The notes below the pieces were generated by a model. It saw only the letters and a program-made list of their open reading frames with translations. It searched no databases and was not told the origin of the DNA. A stretch of 64,000 bases of DNA, from contig NZ_LMEC01000023.1 of NCBI RefSeq assembly GCF_001425265.1, forward strand, positions 124,001-188,000. Direction: 5' to 3'. A program made the translations under genes and the position numbers. The DNA is from Massilia sp. Root418 (GTDB lineage: Bacteria; Pseudomonadota; Gammaproteobacteria; Burkholderiales; Burkholderiaceae_D). Shown here in pieces: positions 8,480 to 15,505 of this stretch (its first letter is position 1; each line of letters starts with the position of its first letter).

Positions 8480-9146
8480 TGAATAGTTTTATCGTTGGCC
8501 AGCCTTGTTCGGCGGCGTGGCTGGTCAGTGCGGCGTTCGGATTGGTGGCCACCGGGTGGGTGACGACCGACATCAGCGGGATGTCGTTGTGCGAGTCGCT
8601 GTAGAAATACACGGTCTCGAAGTCTTCCAGGCGCTTGCCCAGTTTTTCGAGCCAGGCCTTGGTGTGCACCACCTTGCCGTGGCCCTGGGTGGGGGTGCCC
8701 ACCAGTTTGCCGGTGATGCTGCCGTCGGCCGCCACTTCCGGCATGGCCGCGATCAGGTGCTCGATGCCCAGCGCTTGCGCGATGGGCGCGGTGATAAAGT
8801 GGTTGGTGGCGGTGACGATGGCCACCAGGTCGCCGGCGTCCAGGTGCTTTTGCAGCAGCGCGCGCGCGGTTGGGCGGATGGCCGGGGCGATCACTTCGCG
8901 CATGAACTGCGCGTGCATCTCGTCCAGCTTGGCGCGCGGGAAGCCGGCCAGGGTGCCGAGCGAGAATTCGAGGTATTCCACCGGGTCCAGCGTGCCGGCC
9001 TGGTATTGCTCGAAGAAGGCTTGGTTGCGGGCCGCGAAGGCCTGCGCGTCGACTGCGCCGATGCGGCACAGGAATTGGCCCCATTCGTAGTCCGAATCGA
9101 TGGGCAGCAGGGTATGGTCGAGGTCAAACAGGGCCAGGTTCATCAT
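8472..9146 (-). CDS. HAD-superfamily phosphatase (SerB-like, IB subfamily)
   Basis: A 224-residue hydrolase with HAD motif I DLDHTLLP (nucleophile and acid/base aspartates), motif II VTATNHF, a lysine in KLGKRLEDF and motif III YSDSHNDIPLM. It belongs to the HAD-IB group that includes phosphoserine phosphatase and histidinol-phosphatase-like enzymes. The physiological substrate cannot be read from the sequence. The start is set at the ATG overlapping the hda stop (ATGATG; the second ATG is equally possible). It sits between hda and pcnB in an overlapping operon. Confidence 0.85.
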   Translation of the reverse strand: MMNLALFDLDHTLLPIDSDYEWGQFLCRIGAVDAQAFAARNQAFFEQYQAGTLDPVEYLEFSLGTLAGFPRAKLDEMHAQFMREVIAPAIRPTARALLQKHLDAGDLVAIVTATNHFITAPIAQALGIEHLIAAMPEVAADGSITGKLVGTPTQGHGKVVHTKAWLEKLGKRLEDFETVYFYSDSHNDIPLMSVVTHPVATNPNAALTSHAAEQGWPTIKLFND

Positions 9147-9811
9147 TCTTTCGCTTCCGCCTGCAGCCATTCGCGCAGCAGCGGCAGGGTAATGGGACGT
9201 TGGGTTTCAAGGGAATATTGGTCTAGCGCGTCCAGCATTTCCGACAGCGAGCGCATGTCGCGCCGGTAATGCGAAAGCAAATAGGGTAACACGCCGGGCG
9301 ACAGCGTCAACCCGCGGGCGGCCGCCGCCGTGGTCAAAGCGGCAACCTTTTCATCATCGGTCAGGCCGTGCAGGCGGTAGATCAGGCCCCAGCCCATGCG
9401 CGTGCGCAGGTCCTCGCGCACCGGCAGCACGGCCGGCGCCACGGCGCCGCTGCACACCATGAAGGCGTTGTTGGCGCGGATCTCGTTGAACAGGGCGAAG
9501 GCGTCGATCTGGGCCAGCGGCGAGAGCTTTTCGCAGTCGTCCAGCAGGTACAGGTCCACTTCCGGCGAGTAGACGAATTCGGATTCGATCGAGAACGGCG
9601 TGATGTAGCGCGCCCCTTCCAGGGCGCCCAGCGCTTTCAGGATGTGGCTCTTGCCGGCGCCGATGTCGCCCCACAGGTAGGCGAAATGCTCGCGCGAGCT
9701 GCGGCCGGCGAACTCGCGCATCAGCGCGGCCACCTCGGCGTTTTGCCCCACTTCGAAGGAATCGAGGGTGAGCACAGGCTCGGCGCCTAAATCCAGCACC
9801 AGTTGCTTCAT
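9143..9811 (-). CDS. hda: DnaA regulatory inactivator Hda
   Basis: Hda, together with the DNA-loaded sliding clamp, stimulates ATP hydrolysis by DnaA and so prevents re-initiation. The 222-residue AAA+ protein has Walker A GDIGAGKSHILKA, Walker B LYLLDDCEKL, sensor residues in DLRTRMGWGLIYRL and the DnaA-like lid. Length matches the family. The N-terminus MKQLVLDLGAEPVLTLDSF contains QLVLDL, which fits a clamp-binding peptide. It is the first gene of the minus-strand operon that ends with panB. Confidence 0.93.
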   Translation of the reverse strand: MKQLVLDLGAEPVLTLDSFEVGQNAEVAALMREFAGRSSREHFAYLWGDIGAGKSHILKALGALEGARYITPFSIESEFVYSPEVDLYLLDDCEKLSPLAQIDAFALFNEIRANNAFMVCSGAVAPAVLPVREDLRTRMGWGLIYRLHGLTDDEKVAALTTAAAARGLTLSPGVLPYLLSHYRRDMRSLSEMLDALDQYSLETQRPITLPLLREWLQAEAKE

Positions 9812-9847
9812 GGCTCGCGTCCCGCGGTTGTTAAATTCGTCTTCACA

Positions 9848-10930
9848 CTACGCATTATAAAAGCTGCTGCGCAAGTAGTGGCTGCGAAGATGCTTAAAGG
9901 CCACCATCAGGATGGCCGAGGCGGGCAGGGCCAGCAGCACGCCGACAAAGCCGAACAGCTGGCCGAAGGCCAGCAGCGCGAAGATCACGGCCAGCGGATT
10001 GAGGCCGATACGCTCGCCCACCAGGCGCGGGGTGAGGAAAAAGCCCTCGATCACCTGGCCGGCGCCGTAGATGATGGCCACGGCGACCACGCCGCTCCAG
10101 TCGGTGAACTGTAACACGGCGGCGATCAGCGCCAGCACCAGGCCCAGGCCGAAGCCCAGGTAGGGGATGAAGACCAGCAGGCCGGTCAGGATGCCCACCG
10201 GCAGGGCCACGTCGAAGCCGGCGATGGCCAGGCAGGTCGAGTAGTACACCGCCAGCACCACCATCACCAGCAGCTGGCCGCGCAGGTACTGGGCCAGCAG
10301 GGTGTCGACTTCCTCGGCCATGGCCACGGTGGCGCCGATGTAGCGGCGCGGTACGGCGCCGGCGATGCGGGCGATCATCTGGTGCCAGTCCAGCAGCAGG
10401 TAGAACAGCAGCACCGGCACCAGCACCACGGTGGCGATCCAGCCCAGCACGGCGGTGCCGCCGACGCGCGCCGAGGCCAGCACGGCGGTCCAGATCTCGT
10501 CGCCGCTGGTGACCATTTGCTGCGACACCAGCTTCTTGATGCCGGCGCTGTCGAGTTGCACCTTGATGCCCATCTCGCGCAGGCGCGGGCTGAGCACGTC
10601 GTTGGCCTTGGCCAGGAAGGCCGGGATCTGCGCCTGCAGCAGCGGGATCTCGGTCTGCAGCACCGGCACCACGATCAGCACCAGCGACAGCACGGCGCAG
10701 AAGAACAGCAGCACCACGACCACCACCGCCAGCGGGCGCGGCACGTCGAAGCGGCCCAGGCGCAGGTGGTCGATGCGGTCCACGCCGGGATTGAGCGCGT
10801 AGGCGATGATGGCCGCCGCGAGGAAGGGGGTGAGCACGGGGCCCAGGGCCACCAGCAACACGCCGAATGCCAGCCATAAAACTACCCAGAATGCCGTTTG
10901 TTTTTGTTCGACCGAGAGGGGAAATGGCAT
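9848..10930 (-). CDS. AI-2E family transporter (PerM/YdgG-like permease)
   Basis: A 360-residue inner-membrane protein with about eight hydrophobic segments. Family hallmarks are the paired N-terminal helices (FWVVLWLAFGVLLVALGPVL), the PFLAAAIIAYALNPGVDR motif and the C-terminal FVGVLLALPASAILMVAFK. Known relatives include the TqsA autoinducer-2 exporter and Na+/H+ antiporter-like PerM proteins; the substrate here is unknown. The ATG at 10,930 is preferred over the upstream in-frame start because the protein then begins at the conserved N-terminus. Divergent from purM. Confidence 0.88.
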   Translation of the reverse strand: MPFPLSVEQKQTAFWVVLWLAFGVLLVALGPVLTPFLAAAIIAYALNPGVDRIDHLRLGRFDVPRPLAVVVVVLLFFCAVLSLVLIVVPVLQTEIPLLQAQIPAFLAKANDVLSPRLREMGIKVQLDSAGIKKLVSQQMVTSGDEIWTAVLASARVGGTAVLGWIATVVLVPVLLFYLLLDWHQMIARIAGAVPRRYIGATVAMAEEVDTLLAQYLRGQLLVMVVLAVYYSTCLAIAGFDVALPVGILTGLLVFIPYLGFGLGLVLALIAAVLQFTDWSGVVAVAIIYGAGQVIEGFFLTPRLVGERIGLNPLAVIFALLAFGQLFGFVGVLLALPASAILMVAFKHLRSHYLRSSFYNA

Positions 10931-10976
10931 GTGGGGAAGATGTTTTTCGTAAAAACGGCAGGTTGACGGGGCATTT

Positions 10977-10985
10977 TGATAAAAT
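10977..10985 (+). promoter_or_regulatory. Candidate extended -10 element for purM
   Basis: TGATAAAAT fits an extended -10 (TGnTAnAAT) 85 bases ahead of the purM start, in the gap between divergent genes. The same TAAAATAGCG string recurs ahead of azlC at about 55,169, and a TAGAATAGCG variant ahead of pgk. No well-spaced -35 is evident. Confidence 0.4.
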
Positions 10986-11069
10986 AGCGGACTTGCCGGG
11001 TTTTGCGTCACAAATGCACGAATTCCGGCCACCGCCTTCTATTTTACCGCCTCCGCTGCGAAATACACC

Positions 11070-12113
11070 ATGAGCCAACCTTCTAATGTTTCCCTGTCCT
11101 ACCGTGACGCCGGCGTCGATATCGACGCGGGCGACGCTTTAGTCGAAGCGATCAAGCCGTTTGCCAAGCGCACCATGCGTGAAGGCGTGATGGCCGGCAT
11201 CGGCGGCTTCGGCGCGCTGTTCGAGATCAGCAAGAAGTACCAGGAGCCGGTGCTGGTGTCCGGCACGGACGGCGTGGGCACCAAGCTCAAGCTGGCTTTC
11301 GAGCTGAACCGCCACGACACGGTGGGCATCGATCTGGTGGCCATGAGCGTGAACGACATTCTGGTGCAGGGCGCCGAGCCGCTGTTCTTCCTGGACTACT
11401 TCGCGTGCGGCAAGCTGGACGTGCCGCAGGCGACCGACGTCATCAAGGGCATTGCCAAGGGCTGCGAGCAGTCCGGCGCAGCGCTGATCGGCGGCGAAAC
11501 CGCCGAGATGCCGAGCATGTACCCGGCCGGCGAATACGACCTGGCCGGTTTCGCGGTGGGCGTGGTGGAAAAATCGAAAATCATCGACGGCACCAAGATC
11601 GTCCCGGGCGACGTGGTGCTGGGCCTGGCCTCGTCGGGCGCGCACTCCAACGGTTACTCGCTGGTGCGCAAGATCATCGAAGTGGCCAAGCCGGACCTGG
11701 AAGGCGACTTCCACGGCCGCAAGCTGGCCGACGTGCTGATGGAGCCGACCCGCATCTACGTCAAGCCGCTGCTGGCGCTGATGGCGTCGATGGAAGTCAA
11801 AGGCCTGGTGCACATCACCGGCGGCGGCCTGGTGGAAAACATCCCGCGCGTGCTGCAGCCTGGCCTGACCGCCGAGCTGGACGGCAAGTCGTGGACCCTG
11901 CCGCCGCTGTTCCAGTGGCTGCAGCAGCACGGCGGCGTGGCCGACGCTGAAATGCACCGCGTGTTCAACTGCGGCATCGGTATGACGGTGATCGTCTCGG
12001 CCGAGAATGCGGACGCCGCCATGGCGCAGCTGCAAGCAGCAGGCGAAACCGTCTACCGCATCGGCGCCATCCGCGCCTCGGCGGAAGGCGAACACCAGTG
12101 CGTTGTGGTTTAA
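11070..12113 (+). CDS. purM: Phosphoribosylformylglycinamidine cyclo-ligase (AIR synthetase)
   Basis: PurM closes FGAM to 5-aminoimidazole ribonucleotide using ATP, the fifth step of purine synthesis. The 347-residue protein shows [16 protein letters not shown] at the N-terminus, [15 protein letters not shown], the GGETAEMP nucleotide motif and [15 protein letters not shown]. Length and motifs are standard. It is transcribed alone, away from the AI-2E permease, and is followed by a strong hairpin terminator. Unlike in enterobacteria, purN does not follow; the hda operon lies on the other side of the permease. Confidence 0.97.
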   Translation: MSQPSNVSLSYRDAGVDIDAGDALVEAIKPFAKRTMREGVMAGIGGFGALFEISKKYQEPVLVSGTDGVGTKLKLAFELNRHDTVGIDLVAMSVNDILVQGAEPLFFLDYFACGKLDVPQATDVIKGIAKGCEQSGAALIGGETAEMPSMYPAGEYDLAGFAVGVVEKSKIIDGTKIVPGDVVLGLASSGAHSNGYSLVRKIIEVAKPDLEGDFHGRKLADVLMEPTRIYVKPLLALMASMEVKGLVHITGGGLVENIPRVLQPGLTAELDGKSWTLPPLFQWLQQHGGVADAEMHRVFNCGIGMTVIVSAENADAAMAQLQAAGETVYRIGAIRASAEGEHQCVVV

Positions 12114-12120
12114 TGGCTAA

Positions 12121-12141
12121 GGCGCGGACCTGATCCGCGCC
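12121..12141. other. Perfect stem-loop after purM
   Basis: GGCGCGGA and TCCGCGCC form a perfect 8-bp stem around CCTGA, eight bases after the purM stop. No T-tract follows, so it may act as an mRNA 3' stabiliser; the true terminator is the next hairpin. Confidence 0.6.
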
Positions 12142-12177
12142 GCGCGATGCCGCGCACATGCCGCGCACTTGCTGACT

Positions 12178-12217
12178 AAGCGGACCATGCCCCGGCATCG
12201 TCCGCTTTTCTCTTTTT
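12178..12217 (+). terminator. Rho-independent terminator of purM
   Basis: AAGCGGAC pairs with GTCCGCTT, with an inner ATGCC/GGCAT stem, followed by TTCTCTTTTTT. It ends just before the GGAG ribosome site of the mntA-like gene, which must therefore be transcribed from its own promoter or by read-through. Confidence 0.8.
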
Positions 12218-12227
12218 TGGAGCCAGC

Positions 12228-12671
12228 ATGACGGCGGCAATACCAGCACGAATGACTTCGGTATCTGAAGGCGAGATCGTCGCCATCTTGCAAGCGGCCT
12301 TGCCGAACCTGCTGGCGGTGTACGCCTTCGGCAGCCGCGTGCATGGTACGGCGTCGCTGGACAGCGATCTTGACCTGGCAGTCCTGGTAGCTGGTAAGGT
12401 GCCACCTCTGCAAGCCTGGGACCTGGCTCAGACACTGGCCATCCGGCTCGACCACGACGTCGATCTGCTCGACTTGCGCGAGGTCTCGACCGTGATGCAG
12501 TACCAGGTCATCACTACCGGCAGACGGCTGTGGGCAAAGGATGCCCAGGCCGGACTGTTTGAGTGTGTGGTTTTGAGCGAAAAAACCAAGCTGGACGAGG
12601 GCCGGGCTGGATTACTGCGGGATATTCAATGCGAGGGCAAGGTGTATGGCAGAACAGCGCAGAGGCGATGA
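12228..12671 (+). CDS. mntA: MntA-like nucleotidyltransferase antitoxin (type VII TA)
   Basis: A 147-residue minimal nucleotidyltransferase. The active site reads FGSRVHGTASLDSDLDLAVL, an exact GS-X10-DXD motif, with a further acidic residue in DHDVDLLDL. MntA proteins AMPylate the partner HepT toxin on a tyrosine and so silence it. The gene overlaps hepT by 26 bases. The order here is antitoxin first; many described loci have hepT first. A GGAG ribosome site lies seven bases before the ATG. Composition looks less GC-rich than the flanking purM, in keeping with an acquired module. Confidence 0.85.
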   Translation: MTAAIPARMTSVSEGEIVAILQAALPNLLAVYAFGSRVHGTASLDSDLDLAVLVAGKVPPLQAWDLAQTLAIRLDHDVDLLDLREVSTVMQYQVITTGRRLWAKDAQAGLFECVVLSEKTKLDEGRAGLLRDIQCEGKVYGRTAQRR

Positions 12672-13077
12672 CGTCGTTATCAACAAGGCCGCCACCATAG
12701 AGCGCTGCGTGGCGCGGGCGCGCGAGGAGTATGCGAAAGATCCCGCCACCTTCACCAGCGACCACACCCGCCATGATGCCGCCATCCTGAATATTCAAAG
12801 AGCCTGCGAGGCCGCCTTGGATGTGGGGCAGCATTTGATCCGCCGGGAGGGGCTGGGTGTACCGCAGAGTTCGCGCGATGTGTTCACCCTGCTGTACCAG
12901 GCGGGGTGGATCGACGCACCGCTGAGCGACGTTATGAAACGTATGGTTGGCTTCCGCAACATCGCGGTCCATGACTATCAGGCATTGCAGTCGGCCATTA
13001 CAGTGGCCATTGTTACAAACCATTTAAATGACTTCTTAGCCTTCAGCGATGTTGTGCTCCGCCATCGGGAAGATTGA
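12646..13077 (+). CDS. hepT: HepT-like RNase toxin (type VII TA)
   Basis: A 143-residue all-helical HEPN-domain protein (DUF86 family). The catalytic and modification motif RX4HXY is present as RNIAVHDY near residue 108, inside MKRMVGFRNIAVHDYQALQ. HepT toxins cleave RNA unless the tyrosine of this motif is AMPylated by MntA. The ATG lies inside mntA, preceded by GAGGGCAAGG. Family members usually start close to the VVINKAATIERC segment, so the first ~9 residues may be untranslated. Intact motif residues suggest a functional pair. Confidence 0.85.
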   Translation: MAEQRRGDDVVINKAATIERCVARAREEYAKDPATFTSDHTRHDAAILNIQRACEAALDVGQHLIRREGLGVPQSSRDVFTLLYQAGWIDAPLSDVMKRMVGFRNIAVHDYQALQSAITVAIVTNHLNDFLAFSDVVLRHRED

Positions 13078-13116
13078 CCTGGCTCACACCGGGCATCGGA
13101 ACGATACTTGATCCTG

Positions 13117-13380
13117 CTAGAGCTCGAGCCTGACGCCCGATTTACTTTTTGAATTTTGCGGATGACACCACAGATCCAGCATTGCGGTCAGTATGGTGGG
13201 GCATTTTTCCACTGCTCTCGCTGCGCGCAGCGTAGCGAGTTCTAGCACTTCGGCTGGTGTATCAAAGTAGTTTTCTCGTAAATGGCAAAGCCTCTCTACG
13301 TCGCGAGGTGAAATTCCTAGATGACGCGGAATACCGTCGGCGGGCACAATTCCTTCGCTAATCAAAGCTCCGCTGTACAT
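13117..13380 (-). CDS. Unknown 87-residue ORF downstream of an hcp remnant
   Basis: I do not recognise this protein. It has a mixed helical sequence (SPRDVERLCHLRENYFDTPAEVLELATLRAARAVEK), no signal peptide and no membrane segment. Its frame continues upstream, interrupted only by a TGA at about 13,401, into the second frame of the hcp remnant. It could be the 3' end of a larger effector or immunity gene fused to hcp by deletion, or a small independent gene. No ribosome site is clear before the ATG. Confidence 0.4.
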   Translation of the reverse strand: MYSGALISEGIVPADGIPRHLGISPRDVERLCHLRENYFDTPAEVLELATLRAARAVEKCPTILTAMLDLWCHPQNSKSKSGVRLEL

Positions 13381-13394
13381 CTTAGCAACCGCGG

Positions 13395-13568
13395 TACATC
13401 AGGTGTGCTCGCAGTGTTCAGCGGTGTCGCCGCCGGCGGTTGATGCAGTAGCGCTCTCGGGCTGAAACACGCCCCAGTGCGCGGAGGTAATCTCGATCAG
13501 CCTTGGTGCGCAATGTCCGCCGACTCACCCTTGATGCCATCGATTTGCAGATACACGTCAATTGCCAT
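13395..13568 (-). pseudogene. Frameshifted 5' remnant of a type VI secretion hcp gene
   Basis: Read on the minus strand from an ATG at 13,568, the sequence begins MAIDVYLQIDGIKGESAD, the hallmark N-terminus of Hcp tube proteins. One missing base near 13,498-13,500 (GGC TG- ATC where GGC TGG ATC is expected) shifts the frame. Reading then resumes as IEITSAHWGVFQPESATAS followed by TAEHCEHT, also strongly Hcp-like. A second lesion follows at about 13,401 (TGA), and the remaining two thirds of an Hcp (about 160 residues) are missing. No other T6SS gene is in the window, so this was probably an orphan hcp/effector cassette now decayed. Confidence 0.75.
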
Positions 13569-13775
13569 GATGCCGCCGTAATGGGAATGGGATACCAGAG
13601 GCAGTGTTGCCCGGTCTTCGCTGAGGCGAGTCGGGATGTGTCAAACCAAATTGCCGTTCCAGCGCCGAGCTAGACACGGCGTACGGAAAACTGGCATATG
13701 GCATGCCTTCTAGCGTTCAATTAATTACATGGTGTATCAAATGAATTGCTGATTTTGGGATTTATGTCGCGGTTA
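13569..13775. other. Non-coding stretch between hcp remnant and flavodoxin promoter
   Basis: No ORF with recognisable sequence is present on either strand. The right half (about 13,700-13,770) is visibly AT-richer than the surroundings and leads into the operator-like palindrome ahead of the flavodoxin gene. Confidence 0.6.
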
Positions 13776-13795
13776 GGAACAACTATAGTGGTTCC
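13776..13795. promoter_or_regulatory. Operator-like palindrome upstream of the flavodoxin gene
   Basis: GGAACAAC-TATA-GTGGTTCC is a 20-bp near-perfect inverted repeat (7 of 8 positions per arm) about 58 bases before the flavodoxin start. A TATAGT that could serve as -10 lies at its centre, so a repressor bound here would block initiation. The cognate regulator is not identified. Confidence 0.5.
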
Positions 13796-13853
13796 ATGCC
13801 GAACGGAAACGGCGGCAGCAATTAAGCCCAACATCACAATTCTGGAGAAAACC

Positions 13854-14408
13854 ATGAGCTCGAACATCGTCATCGTGTACCACAGCGGCTACGGCCACAC
13901 CACCAAGATCGCCGAGGCAGTTGCCGAAGGCAGCCAGGGCACCCTGCTGGCCATCGACGCCGAAGGCCAGCTGCCTGAAGCCGGCTGGGACTTGCTGGCC
14001 AACGCACAAACCATCATCTTCGGCTCGCCCACCTACATGGGCAACGTGAGCTGGCAGTTCAAGCGTTTCGCCGACACCGCCTCGTCGGTGTGGTTCAAGC
14101 AGGGCTGGAAGGACAAGCTGGCGGCCGGCTTCACCAATTCGGCCTCGGTGGCGGGCGACAAACAGACCACGCTGTACACCTTGTTCACCCTGGCGCAGCA
14201 GCACGGCATGCTGTGGGCCGGCACTGGCATGATGCCGAGCAACGCCAAGAGCGCGCACCGCGATGACGTGAACTACTTGTCCTCCTTCGCCGGCCTGGCC
14301 ACCGCCACGCCGTCGGACGCGTCGGTGGACGAGATCCCGGCCGGCGACCTGAAGACCGCGCGCCTGTTCGGCGAACGCATCCGTCAAGTCACCGCACGTC
14401 TTGCCTGA
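13854..14408 (+). CDS. Flavodoxin/NADPH-dependent FMN reductase family protein (WrbA-like)
   Basis: A 184-residue flavoprotein. The N-terminal IVIVYHSGYGHTTKIAEAV is the FMN phosphate-binding loop, and SPTYMGNVSWQFKRFAD and AGFTNSASVAGDKQTT match the flavin-contacting loops of the WrbA/flavodoxin-fold family. It probably reduces quinones or carries electrons in the cytoplasm. The longer upstream frame crosses the promoter palindrome, so the ATG at 13,854 behind CTGGAGAAAACC is used. An enoyl-CoA hydratase homologue follows after 13 bases. Confidence 0.85.
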   Translation: MSSNIVIVYHSGYGHTTKIAEAVAEGSQGTLLAIDAEGQLPEAGWDLLANAQTIIFGSPTYMGNVSWQFKRFADTASSVWFKQGWKDKLAAGFTNSASVAGDKQTTLYTLFTLAQQHGMLWAGTGMMPSNAKSAHRDDVNYLSSFAGLATATPSDASVDEIPAGDLKTARLFGERIRQVTARLA

Positions 14409-14421
14409 AAGGAGAACCGTC

Positions 14422-15405
14422 ATGAACTCCACCATGAAGCGCGCGGCCGCCGCGCTGACCGGCGCCTTCGCCGCCGTCACTTTTGCCGCCGGCTTCGCCG
14501 GCGCCGCCAAGGCTGCTGCACCGAAAGCCGCCGTGCCGAAAGTGGCTGCCGCCAGCGCCGCCCCCATCGGCGCCGAAGCGCCGGACGCGAAAATCCGCCT
14601 GACCCGCGTCACGCCGGCCTACTGGAAAGTCACTTTCGCCAACGCGCCGCTGAACATCGTTGGCCCGAAAGAGGTGCGCGAGCTGGTCAAGATCGTGGAA
14701 GCGATCGAAGCGGACCAGCAAGTGCAGGTGGTGGTGTTCGACAGCGCGGTCCCGGGCAGCTTCATCGCCCACTACGACCTGCTCACGCCGCTGGAAGACT
14801 CCACCGGCATGGCGCCCGGCCCTACCGGCATGCACCCGGTGCCGGACATCATGGTGCGCATCGCCCGCCTGCCCATCGTCACCATCTCGTCGATACGCGG
14901 CCGCGCCACCGGCATCGGCAGCGAGCTGATTCTGGCCACCGACATGCGCTTCGCCAGCCGCGAGAAGGCCGTGCTGTCGCAATGGGAAGTGGGCGCCGGC
15001 CTGGTGGCGGGCGGCGGCCCGATGGCACGCCTGCCGCGCCTGGTGGGACGCGGCCGCGCGCTGGAGATCCTGGTCGCGTCGGACGACATCAACGGCGACG
15101 TGGCCGAGCGCTACGGCTACGTCAACCGTTCGCTGCCGGACGCCGAGCTGGACGCCTTTGTGGACACCATGGCGCGCCGCATCGCCTCCTTCGAGCGTGC
15201 CGCCATTGTCGACACCAAGGCGCTGGTGAACCTGGCCAGCCTGCCGCCGGACGCTGAAATGCAGCCGGGCTGGGACGCCTTCATCGCCTCGGTCAAGCGG
15301 CCCGCCACCCAGCAGCGCCTGAAAGCGCTGGTGGAGCAAGGCCTGCAGCAGCCCGGCGCCATCGAGGACAACCTCGGCCGCGCCACCGCCGCCTACCGCA
15401 AATAA
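14422..15405 (+). CDS. Enoyl-CoA hydratase/isomerase family protein with export-like N-terminus
   Basis: A 327-residue protein with an AAAGGAG ribosome site. Residues ~1-35 look like a signal peptide (MNSTMKRAAAALTGAFAAVT, then AGFAGAAKA), followed by an Ala/Pro-rich linker. Residues ~60-300 are a crotonase fold, with the oxyanion-hole segment SSIRGRATGIGSELILATDM and QWEVGAGL. Crotonases act on acyl-CoA esters in the cytoplasm, so an exported homologue is odd; it may bind another ligand or the N-terminus may be a non-cleaved membrane anchor. Likely co-transcribed with the flavodoxin gene. Confidence 0.75.
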   Translation: MNSTMKRAAAALTGAFAAVTFAAGFAGAAKAAAPKAAVPKVAAASAAPIGAEAPDAKIRLTRVTPAYWKVTFANAPLNIVGPKEVRELVKIVEAIEADQQVQVVVFDSAVPGSFIAHYDLLTPLEDSTGMAPGPTGMHPVPDIMVRIARLPIVTISSIRGRATGIGSELILATDMRFASREKAVLSQWEVGAGLVAGGGPMARLPRLVGRGRALEILVASDDINGDVAERYGYVNRSLPDAELDAFVDTMARRIASFERAAIVDTKALVNLASLPPDAEMQPGWDAFIASVKRPATQQRLKALVEQGLQQPGAIEDNLGRATAAYRK

Positions 15406-15430
15406 GCATCTGGCAACCACAGGTGCGCGA

Positions 15431-15459
15431 GTTGTCGGCCATCAGCTTCGGCCGGCAAC
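15431..15459. terminator. Hairpin between convergent genes, possible terminator
   Basis: GTTGTCGGCC pairs with GGCCGGCAAC (one G-T wobble) in the gap between the convergent crotonase and LysR genes. There is no T-tract, so any termination role is uncertain. Confidence 0.35.
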
Positions 15460-15505
15460 CTGCACGCTAAATGCGCCGCCAAGGCTGACGCTGCGGCCTG
15501 GCCCT

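Noticed and set aside
9848-11032. Longer N-terminus for the AI-2E-type permease
   Set aside because: The extra 34 residues contain no family-conserved sequence and extend into the divergent promoter gap before purM; the ATG at 10,930 gives the usual N-terminus.
12121-12217. Two hairpins after purM considered as a small RNA or tRNA
   Set aside because: The first lacks any tRNA-like cloverleaf and the second has a T-tract; both are explained as transcript-end structures.
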